Shown here: piece by piece, positions 36,670 through 45,090 of the stretch
How positions within the stretch are numbered: the first letter of the stretch is position 1
Layout: each line of letters begins with the position of its first letter
Source: Agrococcus baldri
GTDB lineage: Bacteria > Actinomycetota > Actinomycetes > Actinomycetales > Microbacteriaceae
DNA length: 64,000 nucleotides
Direction of reading: 5' to 3'
Assembly (NCBI GenBank): GCA_007988785.1
Contig: BJUU01000001.1
Location: 277,096 to 341,095 of the forward strand
Notes under the pieces: generated by a model
Databases searched by the model: none
What the model was told of the DNA's origin: nothing
What the model saw: the letters and a program-made list of their open reading frames with translations, nothing else
Program-made: the position numbers and the translations under genes

Positions 36670-39659
36670 GGCTGCTGCGGCTCGAGCTCGCGGCGTTCGG
36701 CCCCTACCGCGAGCGCTTCGAGATCGACTTCACGTCGTTCGACGCCGACGGCGTCTACCTGATCGCCGGCCCGACGGGCGCCGGCAAGTCGAGCATCCTC
36801 GACGCCGTGACCTTCGCGCTCTACGGCAGCGCGCCGCGCTACGACGCCCGCCCGCACCTGCGCAGCGACCTCGCGGGCCCCGAGCAGGCGACCTGGGTGC
36901 AGCTCGAGCTCGCGGTCGGCGACCGGGTGCTGCGCGTGCGCCGCAGCCCCGAGTACGAGCGGCCGAAGCAGCGCGGCACGGGCACGACCAGGGAGAAGGC
37001 CTCGGCCCAGCTGCTCGAGCTCGTCGACGGCGTGTGGCAGCCGCTGTCGTCGAGCGCGGCGGAGGTGGGCACCGAGATCGGCAGCATCCTGGGGCTGACG
37101 AAGGATGAGTTCCTGCAGGTGATCCTGCTCGCGCAGGGCGGCTTCGCCGAGTTCCTGGCCGCATCGAGCGACGAGCGCAAGCGGCTGCTGCAGCGGCTGT
37201 TCGGCACCGGCAGCATGCAGCGGCTGCGCGAGATGCTGCTCGCGGACGCCAAGCAGCTCGATGCCGCCCGCGGCGAGCTCGAGCGCAGCCGCGACGAGCG
37301 CGGCGCGCGCGTGCTCGAGGCGGACGCGGCGCTCGACGCCCGGGAGTCGCCCGAGGCGGAGGAGGCGAGCGAGGAGGCCGCGCCCGGCCCGGTCGACGAG
37401 CCGGCGCTCGCGGGCGCCGAGTCGCGGCTCGCCGCGCACGTCGAGCGTGCCGATGCCGCCGCGCGGGCCGCGGCGGGCACCGAGGCGGCCGCGCGCGAGG
37501 CGCATCGCTCCGCGACGGCGATCGCCGAGCGGTTCGTGCGCCGCGCGGCGGCCGAGGCCGAGCTGCGCGGCCTCGAGGAGGCGGCCGGCGCCGTCGACGC
37601 CGACCGGGCGAGGCTCGCCGAGGCCGACCGCGCCGCCGAGGTCGCGAGCGCGCTCGACCGCTGGAGCCGAGCGGATGCCGACGCCGAGCACGCCGAGGCA
37701 TCCGCCGCCGAGTCGGCCGAGCTGCTGCCGGAGGGGGTCGAGCCGACCCTCGACGTCGTGGCCCACGAGCACCAGCTGGCGGTCGACGCCGGGGCGTTCG
37801 CGAACGCCGCGGCCGAGCTCGAGGGCGGCCTGCCGGCGCTCGAGCGCGCGGCGGCGCAGGCGGTCGCGCGCGCCGAGGAGGCCGACCGCGCGGCGGCCGC
37901 GGCCGGGGCCGCGCGCGCCGAGGCCCCCGCGCAGCGCGAGGCGATCGCGAGCGCGCGAGAGGCCGCCGCGACCCGCGCGGCCGGCCTCGCGGCCGCCGAG
38001 CGCACCCTCGAGTCCGTCGCGGGCCGGCTCGCGGCCCGCGACGAAGCGGACTCGCTCGCCGCACCGCTGCGAGATGCCCGAGCCGCGGCGGCGGGCACGG
38101 CCGCGGCGCAGGCCGAGGCAGCGGCCGAGGCGCAGCGGCTGCAGGCCGCGCGCATCGCGGGCATCGCCGGCGAGCTCGCGGGCGGGCTCACCGCGGGCGA
38201 GGCGTGCCCGGTCTGCGGCGCGCTCGAGCATCCGGCCCCGCATCCGCCCGCCGATGACGCCGTCTCGGCCGACGACGTGGCCGCCGCGCTCGCCGTCGGG
38301 GAGGCCGCGATGCTCGCGGCCCGCGAGGCGAACGACGAGCTCGCGTCGCTCGAGCGGCGGCTGGCCGGGCTCGAGGCGGTGGCGGGCGCCGACGACCGCG
38401 CATCGCTCACGGCCGAGCTCACGGCGGCGCGCGCGGAGCGCGACGCGTGCGCCGCGGCCGAGGCGGAGCGCGAGCTGCGCAACGACGAGCTCGCGCGCCA
38501 CGACGAGCGCGCCGCCGGGCTCGCGGAGCGGGCCAGCGCCCTCGAGGCCGAGGCCGAGGCCGCGCGGACGGCCGCGGCGCTGGCGGCGACGCGGCTCGAC
38601 GACGCGCGCACGCGACTGCAGCGCGAGCTCGACGGCCACGAGAGCGCCGCTGCGCTGCTCGCGGCCGTCTCGCGGCGCACGCGAGCGCTGCGCGCCTGGC
38701 TCGACGCCGAGGCGCAGCGCGCCAGGACGCTGGCCGAGCAGGAGCGGGCCGCGCAGGCCGGCGAGGCCGCGCTCGTCAGCCACGGGCTGCTCGATCGCGC
38801 CGCCGCGAGCGCGATGCGGCTCGAGGCGGCCGAGCGCACGGCGCTGCGCGAGCGCATCCGCACGCACGACGACGCCGTCGCGAGCGCCTCGGGCGTCCTC
38901 GCGCAGGCGGAGCTGGCGGCGCTCGAGGGCGAGGCGCCGGAGCTCGAGCCCGTCGAGCGCGCGCTCGCCGAGGCGACGGCCGCGTCGGCCGCCGCGGCGC
39001 GGGCCGCCGCCGCAGCCACGACGACCCGTGACCACGTCGCGGCCGATCTGCGGGCCGCGCGGGAGGCCATCCGCTCCCTCGCCGAGGGCGCGGAGCACGC
39101 CGCGACCGTGCGTGCGCTCGCCGCGGCGCTGCACGGCGACAACGAGCTGCGGCAGGACATCGAGACCTACGTGCTCGCGACCCGGCTGGGCGCGATCATC
39201 GACGCCGCCAACCTGCGGCTCGCCGCCATGACCGACGGCCGCTTCACGCTGCTGCACGACGAGGCGACCGCGTACCGCAGGAAGGCGAGCGGGCTCGGCA
39301 TCCAGGTGCTCGACGCCCACACGGGCGTGCCGCGCACCGCTCGCTCGCTCTCGGGCGGCGAGACCTTCCTCGCGTCGCTCGCGCTCGCCCTCGGGCTCGC
39401 CGACGTCGTGCAGGCCGAGTCGGGCGGCGTCTCGCTCGAGACGCTCTTCGTCGACGAGGGCTTCGGCTCGCTCGACCAGGACACCCTCGAGGCGGCGCTC
39501 GCGACGCTCGACGAGCTGCGCGCCGGCGGCCGCAGCGTCGGCGTCATCAGCCACGTGCAGCAGATGCAGGAGCGCATCCCCGCGCGCATCACCGTCGTGC
39601 CGGAGCGCGGCGGCGGCAGCCGGATCGTGGTGGCCGCGACGCCGGTGGCCGCTGGGTAG
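36666..39659 (+). CDS. sbcC: exonuclease SbcCD subunit C (Rad50-like ATPase)
   Basis: SMC-like ATPase of 997 residues. The N-terminal half-domain has AFGPYRERFEIDF and Walker A GPTGAGKSSILDA (about residues 34-46); Q-loop FAEFLAAS follows at about 160. Long Ala/Glu/Arg-rich coiled coils flank the zinc hook CPVC at residues 514-517. The C-terminal half has signature ARSLSGGETFLASLALALG and Walker B LETLFVDEGFGSLD. With SbcD it processes hairpins and protein-blocked ends. The coiled coils are unusually rich in alanine, as expected at this GC content. Confidence 0.96.
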   Translation: MRLLRLELAAFGPYRERFEIDFTSFDADGVYLIAGPTGAGKSSILDAVTFALYGSAPRYDARPHLRSDLAGPEQATWVQLELAVGDRVLRVRRSPEYERPKQRGTGTTREKASAQLLELVDGVWQPLSSSAAEVGTEIGSILGLTKDEFLQVILLAQGGFAEFLAASSDERKRLLQRLFGTGSMQRLREMLLADAKQLDAARGELERSRDERGARVLEADAALDARESPEAEEASEEAAPGPVDEPALAGAESRLAAHVERADAAARAAAGTEAAAREAHRSATAIAERFVRRAAAEAELRGLEEAAGAVDADRARLAEADRAAEVASALDRWSRADADAEHAEASAAESAELLPEGVEPTLDVVAHEHQLAVDAGAFANAAAELEGGLPALERAAAQAVARAEEADRAAAAAGAARAEAPAQREAIASAREAAATRAAGLAAAERTLESVAGRLAARDEADSLAAPLRDARAAAAGTAAAQAEAAAEAQRLQAARIAGIAGELAGGLTAGEACPVCGALEHPAPHPPADDAVSADDVAAALAVGEAAMLAAREANDELASLERRLAGLEAVAGADDRASLTAELTAARAERDACAAAEAERELRNDELARHDERAAGLAERASALEAEAEAARTAAALAATRLDDARTRLQRELDGHESAAALLAAVSRRTRALRAWLDAEAQRARTLAEQERAAQAGEAALVSHGLLDRAAASAMRLEAAERTALRERIRTHDDAVASASGVLAQAELAALEGEAPELEPVERALAEATAASAAAARAAAAATTTRDHVAADLRAAREAIRSLAEGAEHAATVRALAAALHGDNELRQDIETYVLATRLGAIIDAANLRLAAMTDGRFTLLHDEATAYRRKASGLGIQVLDAHTGVPRTARSLSGGETFLASLALALGLADVVQAESGGVSLETLFVDEGFGSLDQDTLEAALATLDELRAGGRSVGVISHVQQMQERIPARITVVPERGGGSRIVVAATPVAAG

Positions 39660-39662
39660 GCT
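39657..39662 (+). promoter_or_regulatory. -10 box of the LOG-family gene, formed by the sbcC stop codon
   Basis: TAGGCT, whose first three bases are the sbcC stop, is followed by six bases and ATG 39669. It is the same leaderless geometry as at sbcD. Confidence 0.5.
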
Positions 39663-39668
39663 CCCCGC

Positions 39669-40829
39669 ATGCGCGACTTCGACCAGCGACCGCAGCACGG
39701 CAGACGGCTCGACATCTCGTCGCTCGCCGCCTTCGACCGCTTCGCGCGCGGCGCGACGAGCATGGACGGCTGGCGGATCCAGGACGTCGACCTCACGCAG
39801 CGCGGCGAGGCGCTCGAGCGGCTCGGCGGCGCCGGGGCGCTCGTGATGGGCTCCGACCTGCCGGCCGAGGCCAAGGCGCGGCTGGTCGCCGAGGGCGCGC
39901 TGGTCTTCGACGACGTGCCCGACACGCCGTTCAACGCCTACCGCTCGACGCTCTACACCGCCGACGACCTCGTGGACGGCATCGAGCACGGCTACCCGGC
40001 GAGCTTCGACGCCCGCGTCTACGCCTGGTCGCGCACCCGCCACCACGACGTGGCCGACACGCTCGCGGCCGCGCTGCACGACCACTCGATCGACGATGCC
40101 TTGGCCGAGTGGGTGCAGGGCAGGCGCATCGTGGGCATCATGGGCGGCCACGCGCTGCAGCGCGACTCGGCCGAGTACCGGCAGGCCGCGCACCTCGCGC
40201 ACGGCCTCGCCCGCGCGGGCCGCGTCGTCGCCACCGGAGGCGGCCCCGGCGCGATGGAGGCCGCGAACCTCGGCGCCCGCGCCGTCGCGCTCTCGCCCGA
40301 GCAGCTCGACGCCGCCGTCGACGAGCTCGCCGAGGTGCCGTCGTTCCACGGCTCCATCGACGCCTGGATCGCCTCGGCGCGCGCGGTCGCCCAGCGGCTC
40401 GGCGATGGCGTCTCGCTCGGCATCCCCACCTGGCACTACGGGCACGAGCCGCCCAACTCGTTCGCCACCGCGATCGCGAAGTACTTCCAGAACTCCGTCC
40501 GCGAGGACATCCTGCTGCGGGTCGCGAACGCCGGCCTCGTCGTGCTGCCGGGTGCCGGCGGCACCGTGCAGGAGGTCTTCCAGGACGCCTGCGAGAACTC
40601 CTACGCCGCCGACGGCGCGTGGGCGCCGCTCGTGCTGCTCGGCGAGGCCTTCTGGAGCGAGACGATGCCCGCCTGGCCGCTGCTGCAGGCCGTCATGCGC
40701 GGCAGGCCCGGCGAGGCGGGCATCGCGCTCGTCGGCACGGTGGCGGATGCGGTGGCCAGGATCGCGGCGTTCGAGCCGGCCGACGAGGGCTCGGCCCTGC
40801 ACGCTGCGGCGCCGGAGGATCGCCGCTAG
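39669..40829 (+). CDS. LOG-family protein (putative nucleotide 5'-monophosphate phosphoribohydrolase)
   Basis: A 386-residue protein with a Rossmann-like LOG domain in the second half. The nucleotide-binding block is VATGGGPGAMEAANLGA (about residues 189-205), and PGAGGTVQEVFQ (about 296-307) is the equivalent of the LOG PGGxGTxxE signature, with Ala for the second Gly. The N-terminal 140 residues (DDLVDGIEHGYPASFDARVY and neighbours) are an extra domain found in longer actinobacterial members. Small LOG enzymes release free purine bases from nucleoside monophosphates; activity here is inferred. The gene is probably read from its own leaderless promoter. Confidence 0.83.
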   Translation: MRDFDQRPQHGRRLDISSLAAFDRFARGATSMDGWRIQDVDLTQRGEALERLGGAGALVMGSDLPAEAKARLVAEGALVFDDVPDTPFNAYRSTLYTADDLVDGIEHGYPASFDARVYAWSRTRHHDVADTLAAALHDHSIDDALAEWVQGRRIVGIMGGHALQRDSAEYRQAAHLAHGLARAGRVVATGGGPGAMEAANLGARAVALSPEQLDAAVDELAEVPSFHGSIDAWIASARAVAQRLGDGVSLGIPTWHYGHEPPNSFATAIAKYFQNSVREDILLRVANAGLVVLPGAGGTVQEVFQDACENSYAADGAWAPLVLLGEAFWSETMPAWPLLQAVMRGRPGEAGIALVGTVADAVARIAAFEPADEGSALHAAAPEDRR

Positions 40830-40835
40830 GTGCCG

Positions 40836-41003
40836 GGTCTCGTGACGCGTGCCGGGCTGCGCCCGGCGCGCTCCTCGACCTTGAGCGCTTCGGACTCACG
40901 GTCGTGAGTCCTAGCGCTAGGGGGCAGGTCTCGTGACGCGTGCGACCTGCGGCCGCACGCTCCTCGACCTTGAGCCCTTCGGACTCACGGTCGTGAGTCC
41001 TAC
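40836..41003 (+). repeat. tandem repeat of two units, period 91 bp, family II hairpins
   Basis: Unit 1 starts at 40836 and unit 2 at 40927. Each begins GGTCTCGTGACGCGTG, has a variable hairpin with a TGC loop, then CGCTCCTCGACCTTGAG and CTTCGGACTCACGGTCGTGAGTCCTA. The 3' part of each contains the perfect palindrome GGACTCACG-GT-CGTGAGTCC (40892-40911 and 40981-41000). Unit 1's variable stem is GCCGGGC/GCCCGGC; unit 2's is CGTGCG/CGCACG plus CC/GG with one A/C mismatch. The pair lies between convergent gene ends and may terminate both. Confidence 0.75.
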
Positions 41004-41704
41004 GGGCTCAACTCCCCAGCGATCCGGTGCTCGATGTCGCGCGTCGTCGCATCAGGCAGCGCGATGAGCCCGTCGAGCTCCTTGCGCGCCTGCTTGTAGG
41101 CGCTCTGCCGCTCGGCCGGCGTCGACGCCTCGCTCTCGGCGAGCGCCATGAGCCGCTGCGCCGTCTCCAGCCGGCTGCGCTCGGCGGCGCTGAAGCCCGA
41201 CTGCGCGCGCCGCTTCGCCTCGCGCACCGCCGCCTCGAAGGCGACCTCGTAGTCGCGCACCGCCTCGCGGTAGCGCTCCAGCGCTTCCGGGGCGCGCAGC
41301 TCGGCAGGCGCTTCGGGCCGCAGGCCGTCGGCGACCCGCTTCGCGCGGTGGAAGGTCTGCGTGAGCGGCTCCCGCATGTCGGTCATGAGCGGGTAGTCGA
41401 TCAGCTTCGCCACGTCGAGCTCGAAGTCGAGCCAGCGGCGGTCGACCTCGTCGTGGTCGGCGAGGATGCGGTCGATCTGCCGGTCGCGGTCCGCCTGCTC
41501 GGCCCGCGCATCCGACTGAGCATCCCGGGCAGGGGCGCCCTCGACCGGCGCCATCGGCGCGCGCCGCACCCGCTCGAGCTCGATGCGGTCGCGCCTGCGC
41601 CGCTCGTTGTACTTCGCGACGCCGCCGATCCATCCGCCCACCACGGGGCCGACGATGAAGATCAGCCACCAGTAGCTGCCGGCGAAGCGCAGGATGTCGT
41701 CCAC
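41000..41704 (-). CDS. single-pass membrane protein with coiled coil, function unknown
   Basis: A 234-residue protein I do not recognise. One N-terminal transmembrane segment (residues about 9-28, SYWWLIFIVGPVVGGWIGGV) is followed by a very basic turn (KYNERRRRDRIELERVRR). The rest is long and strongly helical, rich in Ala, Arg and Glu (ADRDRQIDRILADHDEVDRR, YEVAFEAAVREAKRRAQSG), and likely cytoplasmic coiled coil. GTG 41704 is chosen because TAGGTT lies seven bases before it; the frame is open upstream to 41749. Its last bases run into the tandem repeat. A scaffold or membrane-tether role is possible but not shown. Confidence 0.65.
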   Translation of the reverse strand: MDDILRFAGSYWWLIFIVGPVVGGWIGGVAKYNERRRRDRIELERVRRAPMAPVEGAPARDAQSDARAEQADRDRQIDRILADHDEVDRRWLDFELDVAKLIDYPLMTDMREPLTQTFHRAKRVADGLRPEAPAELRAPEALERYREAVRDYEVAFEAAVREAKRRAQSGFSAAERSRLETAQRLMALAESEASTPAERQSAYKQARKELDGLIALPDATTRDIEHRIAGELSP

Positions 41705-41711
41705 GACCGCA

Positions 41712-41717
41712 AACCTA
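41712..41717 (-). promoter_or_regulatory. -10 box of the coiled-coil membrane protein gene
   Basis: TAGGTT on the minus strand with seven bases to GTG 41704. Confidence 0.45.
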
Positions 41718-41802
41718 TCTGGCGCCCCAGCCGCGCCCTGGCCGAGCACAGCCCGCGGTGCCAGGATCAGGTGAGCGCCCGCGCGGGCGAGGAGGAGCCG
41801 TC

Positions 41803-42288
41803 ATGACCGACACCCAGAACCCCATGCAGGGCCGCACGCAGCCGACGCCCCCGTCGACCACGATCGCGGAGTTCGACACCTACGAGCAGGCGCAGGCGCT
41901 CGTCGACCGGCTGAGCGACGCCAAGTTCCCGGTGCAGCACGTGCGCATCATCGGCACCGGCCTCACCACCGTCGAGCAGGTGCTCGGGCGCATGACCTAC
42001 GGCCGCGCCGCCCTCACCGGCGGCCTCGGCGGCGCCTGGTTCGGGCTGTTCGTCGGCCTGCTGTTCGGGCTCATCATCGCCAACTCCTGGGCGTGGGTGA
42101 TCTGGGCCGTGCTGATGGGCGCGGCGTTCGGCATGATCGCCGCCGTGGTGCAGCACGCGATGACGGGCGGCAGGCGCGACTTCACCAGCGTGCAGGGGCT
42201 CAAGGCCGAGCGCTACGGCGTGCAGGTGACCGAGGAGCACGCCGCAGAGGCCGTGCGCGTGATGGGGCAGCCGAGGCCGCAGGCCTGA
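41803..42288 (+). CDS. general-stress-protein-like membrane protein (GSP17M/YflT-like N-terminus)
   Basis: A 161-residue protein. Residues about 20-55 (TIAEFDTYEQAQALVDRLSD and VQHVRIIGTGLTTVEQVLG) match the N-terminal domain of general stress protein 17M, which resembles a ferredoxin-fold sensor strand. Two adjacent transmembrane segments then follow (GGLGGAWFGLFVGLLFGLII, AWVIWAVLMGAAFGMIAAVV), with a short basic soluble end (TGGRRDFTSVQGLKAERYGV). Such proteins are stress-induced in actinobacteria and bacilli, but their action is unknown. ATG 41803 follows a GAGGAG ribosome site. It faces the second MFS gene across a strong terminator. Confidence 0.8.
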   Translation: MTDTQNPMQGRTQPTPPSTTIAEFDTYEQAQALVDRLSDAKFPVQHVRIIGTGLTTVEQVLGRMTYGRAALTGGLGGAWFGLFVGLLFGLIIANSWAWVIWAVLMGAAFGMIAAVVQHAMTGGRRDFTSVQGLKAERYGVQVTEEHAAEAVRVMGQPRPQA

Positions 42289-42312
42289 GCCGACCCCGGG
42301 CCGACGAGCGCA

Positions 42313-42350
42313 CGGGGCGGGGCCGACGCCGCAGCGCCTGCCCCGCCCCG
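42313..42350. terminator. bidirectional terminator between stress-protein and MFS genes
   Basis: CGGGGCGGGGC (42313-42323) pairs perfectly over 11 bases with GCCCCGCCCCG (42340-42350), loop 16 bases. It lies between convergent stop codons. Confidence 0.75.
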
Positions 42351-42361
42351 ATCGCGGACCG

Positions 42362-43885
42362 CTACCGCGGCGCGGGCCCGTCGTGCTCGAGCTCCTGGCT
42401 CTCGAGCTCGTCGTGCTCAGGCTCGTCGGGCACCTCGTCGACGGGCTTGCGCAGCCAGAAGGTGGCGGCGACGCCGAGCACCCACAGGGCGGCCGCGCCC
42501 ATGAACGCGATGCGCGCGCCCTCGAGCAGCGCCTCCCCGTGCGGCAGCCCCTCGCTCGTGAGCTGCGCCTGCCGCGTCGCCATGATCGTCACGAAGGCCG
42601 CGGTGCCCGCGGCGCCCGCGACCTGCTGCACGGTGCTGATCGTCGCCGACCCGTGCCCGTACAGGTGCTTGGGCAGCGCGGCGAGCGACACGGTGAACAG
42701 CGGCGGGAAGGTGAAGGCGAAGCCGAGCATCAGCACCATCTGCATGATCAGCACGAGCCACCAGGGCGTCGAGATGTGCAGCGTCGTGTAGAGCACGAGC
42801 GCACCCAGCACGACGAGCGCGCCGGGGATCACGAGCGGCCTCGGCCCCCAGCGGTCGTAGAGGTTGCCGACCACCGGCCCCAGCAGGCCCGTCATGAGCG
42901 CGCCGGGCATCGTGATGAGGCCCACGTGCAGCGGCTCGAGCCCCATGGAGTCCTGCAGCACGAGCGGCAGCATGATGAGCGTGCCGAACATCGCGGCCAT
43001 CGCGATCGTCATGACCACGACGGATGCGGTGAACAGCGGGTGCCGGAAGGTGCGCAGGTCGAGCAGCGCGTCATCCGTGCGCTGCAGGCGCAGCTGCCGC
43101 AGCACGAAGAGGACCAGGCTGACGACGCCGACGCCGAGGGCGACCGGCAGCTGCCACGCGGGCAGCCCTGCAGCGCCGATCAGCGAGAGCCCGTAGACCA
43201 GGCCGCCGAAGCCGAGCGCCGCGAGCGGGATCGAGACGGCGTCCAGCCGCGGTCGGTGCGACTGCGGGCTGCCGCCCAGGTTGCGGGCGCCCAGGAAGAG
43301 GAACAGCAGCGCCAGCGGCGCGATGCCGAGGAAGATCCACCGCCACGAGGCGAACTGCAGGATGACGCCGGAGACGGTCGGCCCCAGCGCGGGCGCGGCC
43401 GACATCACCATCGAGATGGTGCCCATGAAGGCGCCGCGGCGGGCCGGCGGCACGAGCTCCATGACCGTCGTCATGAGCAGCGGGAACACGAGCGCGGTGC
43501 CGGAGGCCTGCACGATGCGGCCGAGCAGGAGCAGCGGGAAGGAGGGCGCGATGCCCGCGATCACGCTGCCGAGGATGAACGCGCCCATCGCGGCCACGTA
43601 GAGCGTGCGCTTGCTGAAGCGCGCCATCAGCCAGCCGGAGGCCGGGATGACGACGGCCATCGTGAGCATGAAGGCGGTGGTGAGCCACTGCGCGGCGCGC
43701 TCGTCGATGGCGAGCACGGGATCCTGGATGAGGGTCGAGATGGCGACGTTCATCGCGGTCTCGTTGAGGATGACGACGAACGCCGACACCAGCAGCGTGG
43801 CGATCGTGACGGCGCCGCCCGGTGGGAGTCGCTGGGTGGACGGGGACTGCGGCAGCGGCCGCTCGTTCTGCGTTTCGGTCTGCAT
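42362..43885 (-). CDS. DHA2-type MFS multidrug transporter
   Basis: Complete 507-residue drug:proton antiporter with 14 predicted helices. Helix 1 carries VILNETAMNVAISTLI. AAQWLTTAFMLTMAVVIPASGWLM and the motif A-like LMARFSKRTLYV follow. GPTVSGVILQFASWRW is the antiporter motif C region. The C-terminus is a soluble acidic tail (DEVPDEPEHDELESQELEHD). It is a paralogue of the gene at 14418, sharing long blocks such as TAFMLTMAVVIP and SALGFGGLVY/ALGFGGLVYG. It lies downstream of, and in the same direction as, the VOC gene; a hairpin at 43907 separates them. Confidence 0.93.
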   Translation of the reverse strand: MQTETQNERPLPQSPSTQRLPPGGAVTIATLLVSAFVVILNETAMNVAISTLIQDPVLAIDERAAQWLTTAFMLTMAVVIPASGWLMARFSKRTLYVAAMGAFILGSVIAGIAPSFPLLLLGRIVQASGTALVFPLLMTTVMELVPPARRGAFMGTISMVMSAAPALGPTVSGVILQFASWRWIFLGIAPLALLFLFLGARNLGGSPQSHRPRLDAVSIPLAALGFGGLVYGLSLIGAAGLPAWQLPVALGVGVVSLVLFVLRQLRLQRTDDALLDLRTFRHPLFTASVVVMTIAMAAMFGTLIMLPLVLQDSMGLEPLHVGLITMPGALMTGLLGPVVGNLYDRWGPRPLVIPGALVVLGALVLYTTLHISTPWWLVLIMQMVLMLGFAFTFPPLFTVSLAALPKHLYGHGSATISTVQQVAGAAGTAAFVTIMATRQAQLTSEGLPHGEALLEGARIAFMGAAALWVLGVAATFWLRKPVDEVPDEPEHDELESQELEHDGPAPR

Positions 43886-43906
43886 TTGGTGCTCCGTGAA
43901 GGCGCC

Positions 43907-43943
43907 GCGAAGCCCAGCGGGATCGTGCCCGCTGGGTTCGCGT
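43907..43943 (-). terminator. hairpin between the VOC gene and the MFS gene
   Basis: CGCGAAGCCCAGCGGG (43907-43922) pairs with CCCGCTGGGTTCGCG (43929-43943), 15 pairs with one bulged base and a 6-base loop. It may terminate or attenuate transcription from the VOC gene into the efflux gene. Confidence 0.65.
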
Positions 43944-43969
43944 CGCTGCGTGAGGGTGGGGACCGCAGG

Positions 43970-44377
43970 TCAGCCCTGCGGTGCCTCCATGAAGAAGAAG
44001 TCGATGATGTGGCCGTCGGGATCGGTGAGCTGGCCGCCGTACATGCCCCACTCGTTCGCCTCGACCGGCTTCGAGAGAGTACCGCCTGCACCGGCGCCCG
44101 CGGAAGCGAACGCATCGACCTCGTCGCGGCTTCCCAGCAGCATGGCGAGCAGGTTCTCGAGCGTGTCGCGGGGTGCGCGCTGCTGCCCGGCGGTGAGGAA
44201 CTCGTCGAACTTCGCGTGCTCGAGCAGCATCACCGCCACCTGCTCGTTCACGACCATGCAGCTCGTGGTCTCGTCGCTGAAGTCGGGGTTCCTGGTGAAG
44301 CCCAGCGCCTCGTAGAAGGCGGTCGACCGAGCGATCTCGGCGACGGCGTAGTTCGGGAAGACCATCTGGACGGGCAT
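43970..44377 (-). CDS. VOC-family protein (glyoxalase/bleomycin-resistance-like)
   Basis: A 135-residue vicinal-oxygen-chelate domain with two beta-alpha-beta-beta-beta modules. Module 1 holds FPNYAVAEIARSTAFYEALGF and VAVMLLEHAKFDEF, and module 2 ends GGQLTDPDGHIIDFFFME. Metal ligands are not fully conserved in module 1 (no early His), so the protein may bind rather than convert its ligand. It diverges from a TetR gene across a perfect palindrome, which suggests the TetR protein controls it. Confidence 0.85.
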   Translation of the reverse strand: MPVQMVFPNYAVAEIARSTAFYEALGFTRNPDFSDETTSCMVVNEQVAVMLLEHAKFDEFLTAGQQRAPRDTLENLLAMLLGSRDEVDAFASAGAGAGGTLSKPVEANEWGMYGGQLTDPDGHIIDFFFMEAPQG

Positions 44378-44399
44378 GTCGACTCCTCGTGCGCGCGGG

Positions 44400-44416
44400 T
44401 GTGAACGGCGTTCACA
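44400..44416. promoter_or_regulatory. 17-bp palindromic operator between VOC and tetR genes
   Basis: TGTGAACG-G-CGTTCACA is a perfect inverted repeat with 8-bp arms around one base. It is 22 bases upstream of the VOC start and 32 upstream of the TetR start, and overlaps the probable -35 of tetR. Size and symmetry fit a TetR-family dimer. Confidence 0.75.
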
Positions 44417-44448
44417 TTAATGCATCTCCGCGCGTAGGATCAAGAGCG

Positions 44449-45090
44449 ATGGCGAGATCGGGCTACTTCCACGGCGATCTGCGTCGGGCGCTGCTCGACG
44501 CAGGCTTCGACGCCGCCCGGTCCGGCGGTCCGGAGGCCATCAGCGTGCGCGAGCTCGCGCGCGGCCTCGATGTCGCCCCCTCCGCCGTCTACCGGCACTT
44601 CGAGGGCCATGACGAGCTGCTGTTGGAGCTCTCGCTGCGCGCGCAGGCGATGGTGGCGGATGCGATGGAGGCCGAGATCGCGCTCGTCCCCTCCGGCGAT
44701 CCCCGGGCACGGGCGGATGGCGTCATCGCGGCGACCGGCATCGGCTACATCCGCTTCGCCTGGAGCGAGCCCGGGCTGTTCCGGCTCGCCTTCCGCACCC
44801 GGGACAACCTCGATGCCGCCCGCGACGAGCGGGCGCGCGGCGCCTGCGGCCGCACGCCCTACGAGCAGCTCGAGCGCGCGCTCGACGCGCTCGTGGAGGT
44901 CGGCGAGCTGAGCGAGCAGGATCGCGCGGGTGCCGAGGCGCTCGCCTGGTCGGCCGTGCACGGCTTCGCCCTCCTCACCGTCGAGGGCCCGCTGCGCTCG
45001 CTCGACGCCGCCACCCGCGAGGTCTTCGCGGGCCGCGTCGTCGAGATGGTGCGCCAGGGCCTGGCCCAGTGCGCCGGCTCCCGCGGGTGA
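44449..45090 (+). CDS. TetR-family transcriptional regulator
   Basis: A 213-residue repressor. The N-terminal helix-turn-helix is ISVRELARGLDVAPSAVYRHFEGHDELL (read in two halves, about residues 31-58), with the family's YRHF. The rest is a helical ligand-binding domain of the WHG type (AWSAVHGFALLTVEG). The start ATG 44449 follows TAGGAT by eight bases; upstream in-frame residues would cross the operator. It probably represses itself and the divergent VOC gene, and perhaps the efflux gene beyond. The stop overlaps the next start as GTGA. Confidence 0.9.
   Translation: MARSGYFHGDLRRALLDAGFDAARSGGPEAISVRELARGLDVAPSAVYRHFEGHDELLLELSLRAQAMVADAMEAEIALVPSGDPRARADGVIAATGIGYIRFAWSEPGLFRLAFRTRDNLDAARDERARGACGRTPYEQLERALDALVEVGELSEQDRAGAEALAWSAVHGFALLTVEGPLRSLDAATREVFAGRVVEMVRQGLAQCAGSRG

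Noticed and set aside
36222..40802. A 1526-residue open frame antisense to sbcD, sbcC and the LOG gene.
   Set aside because: It is a by-product of GC-rich third positions; composition is Arg/Gly/Leu-rich with no motifs, and the plus-strand genes are certain.
40836..41003. CRISPR array.
   Set aside because: Only two units, period 91 bp, internal palindromes and no cas genes; it is a repeat-element duplication.
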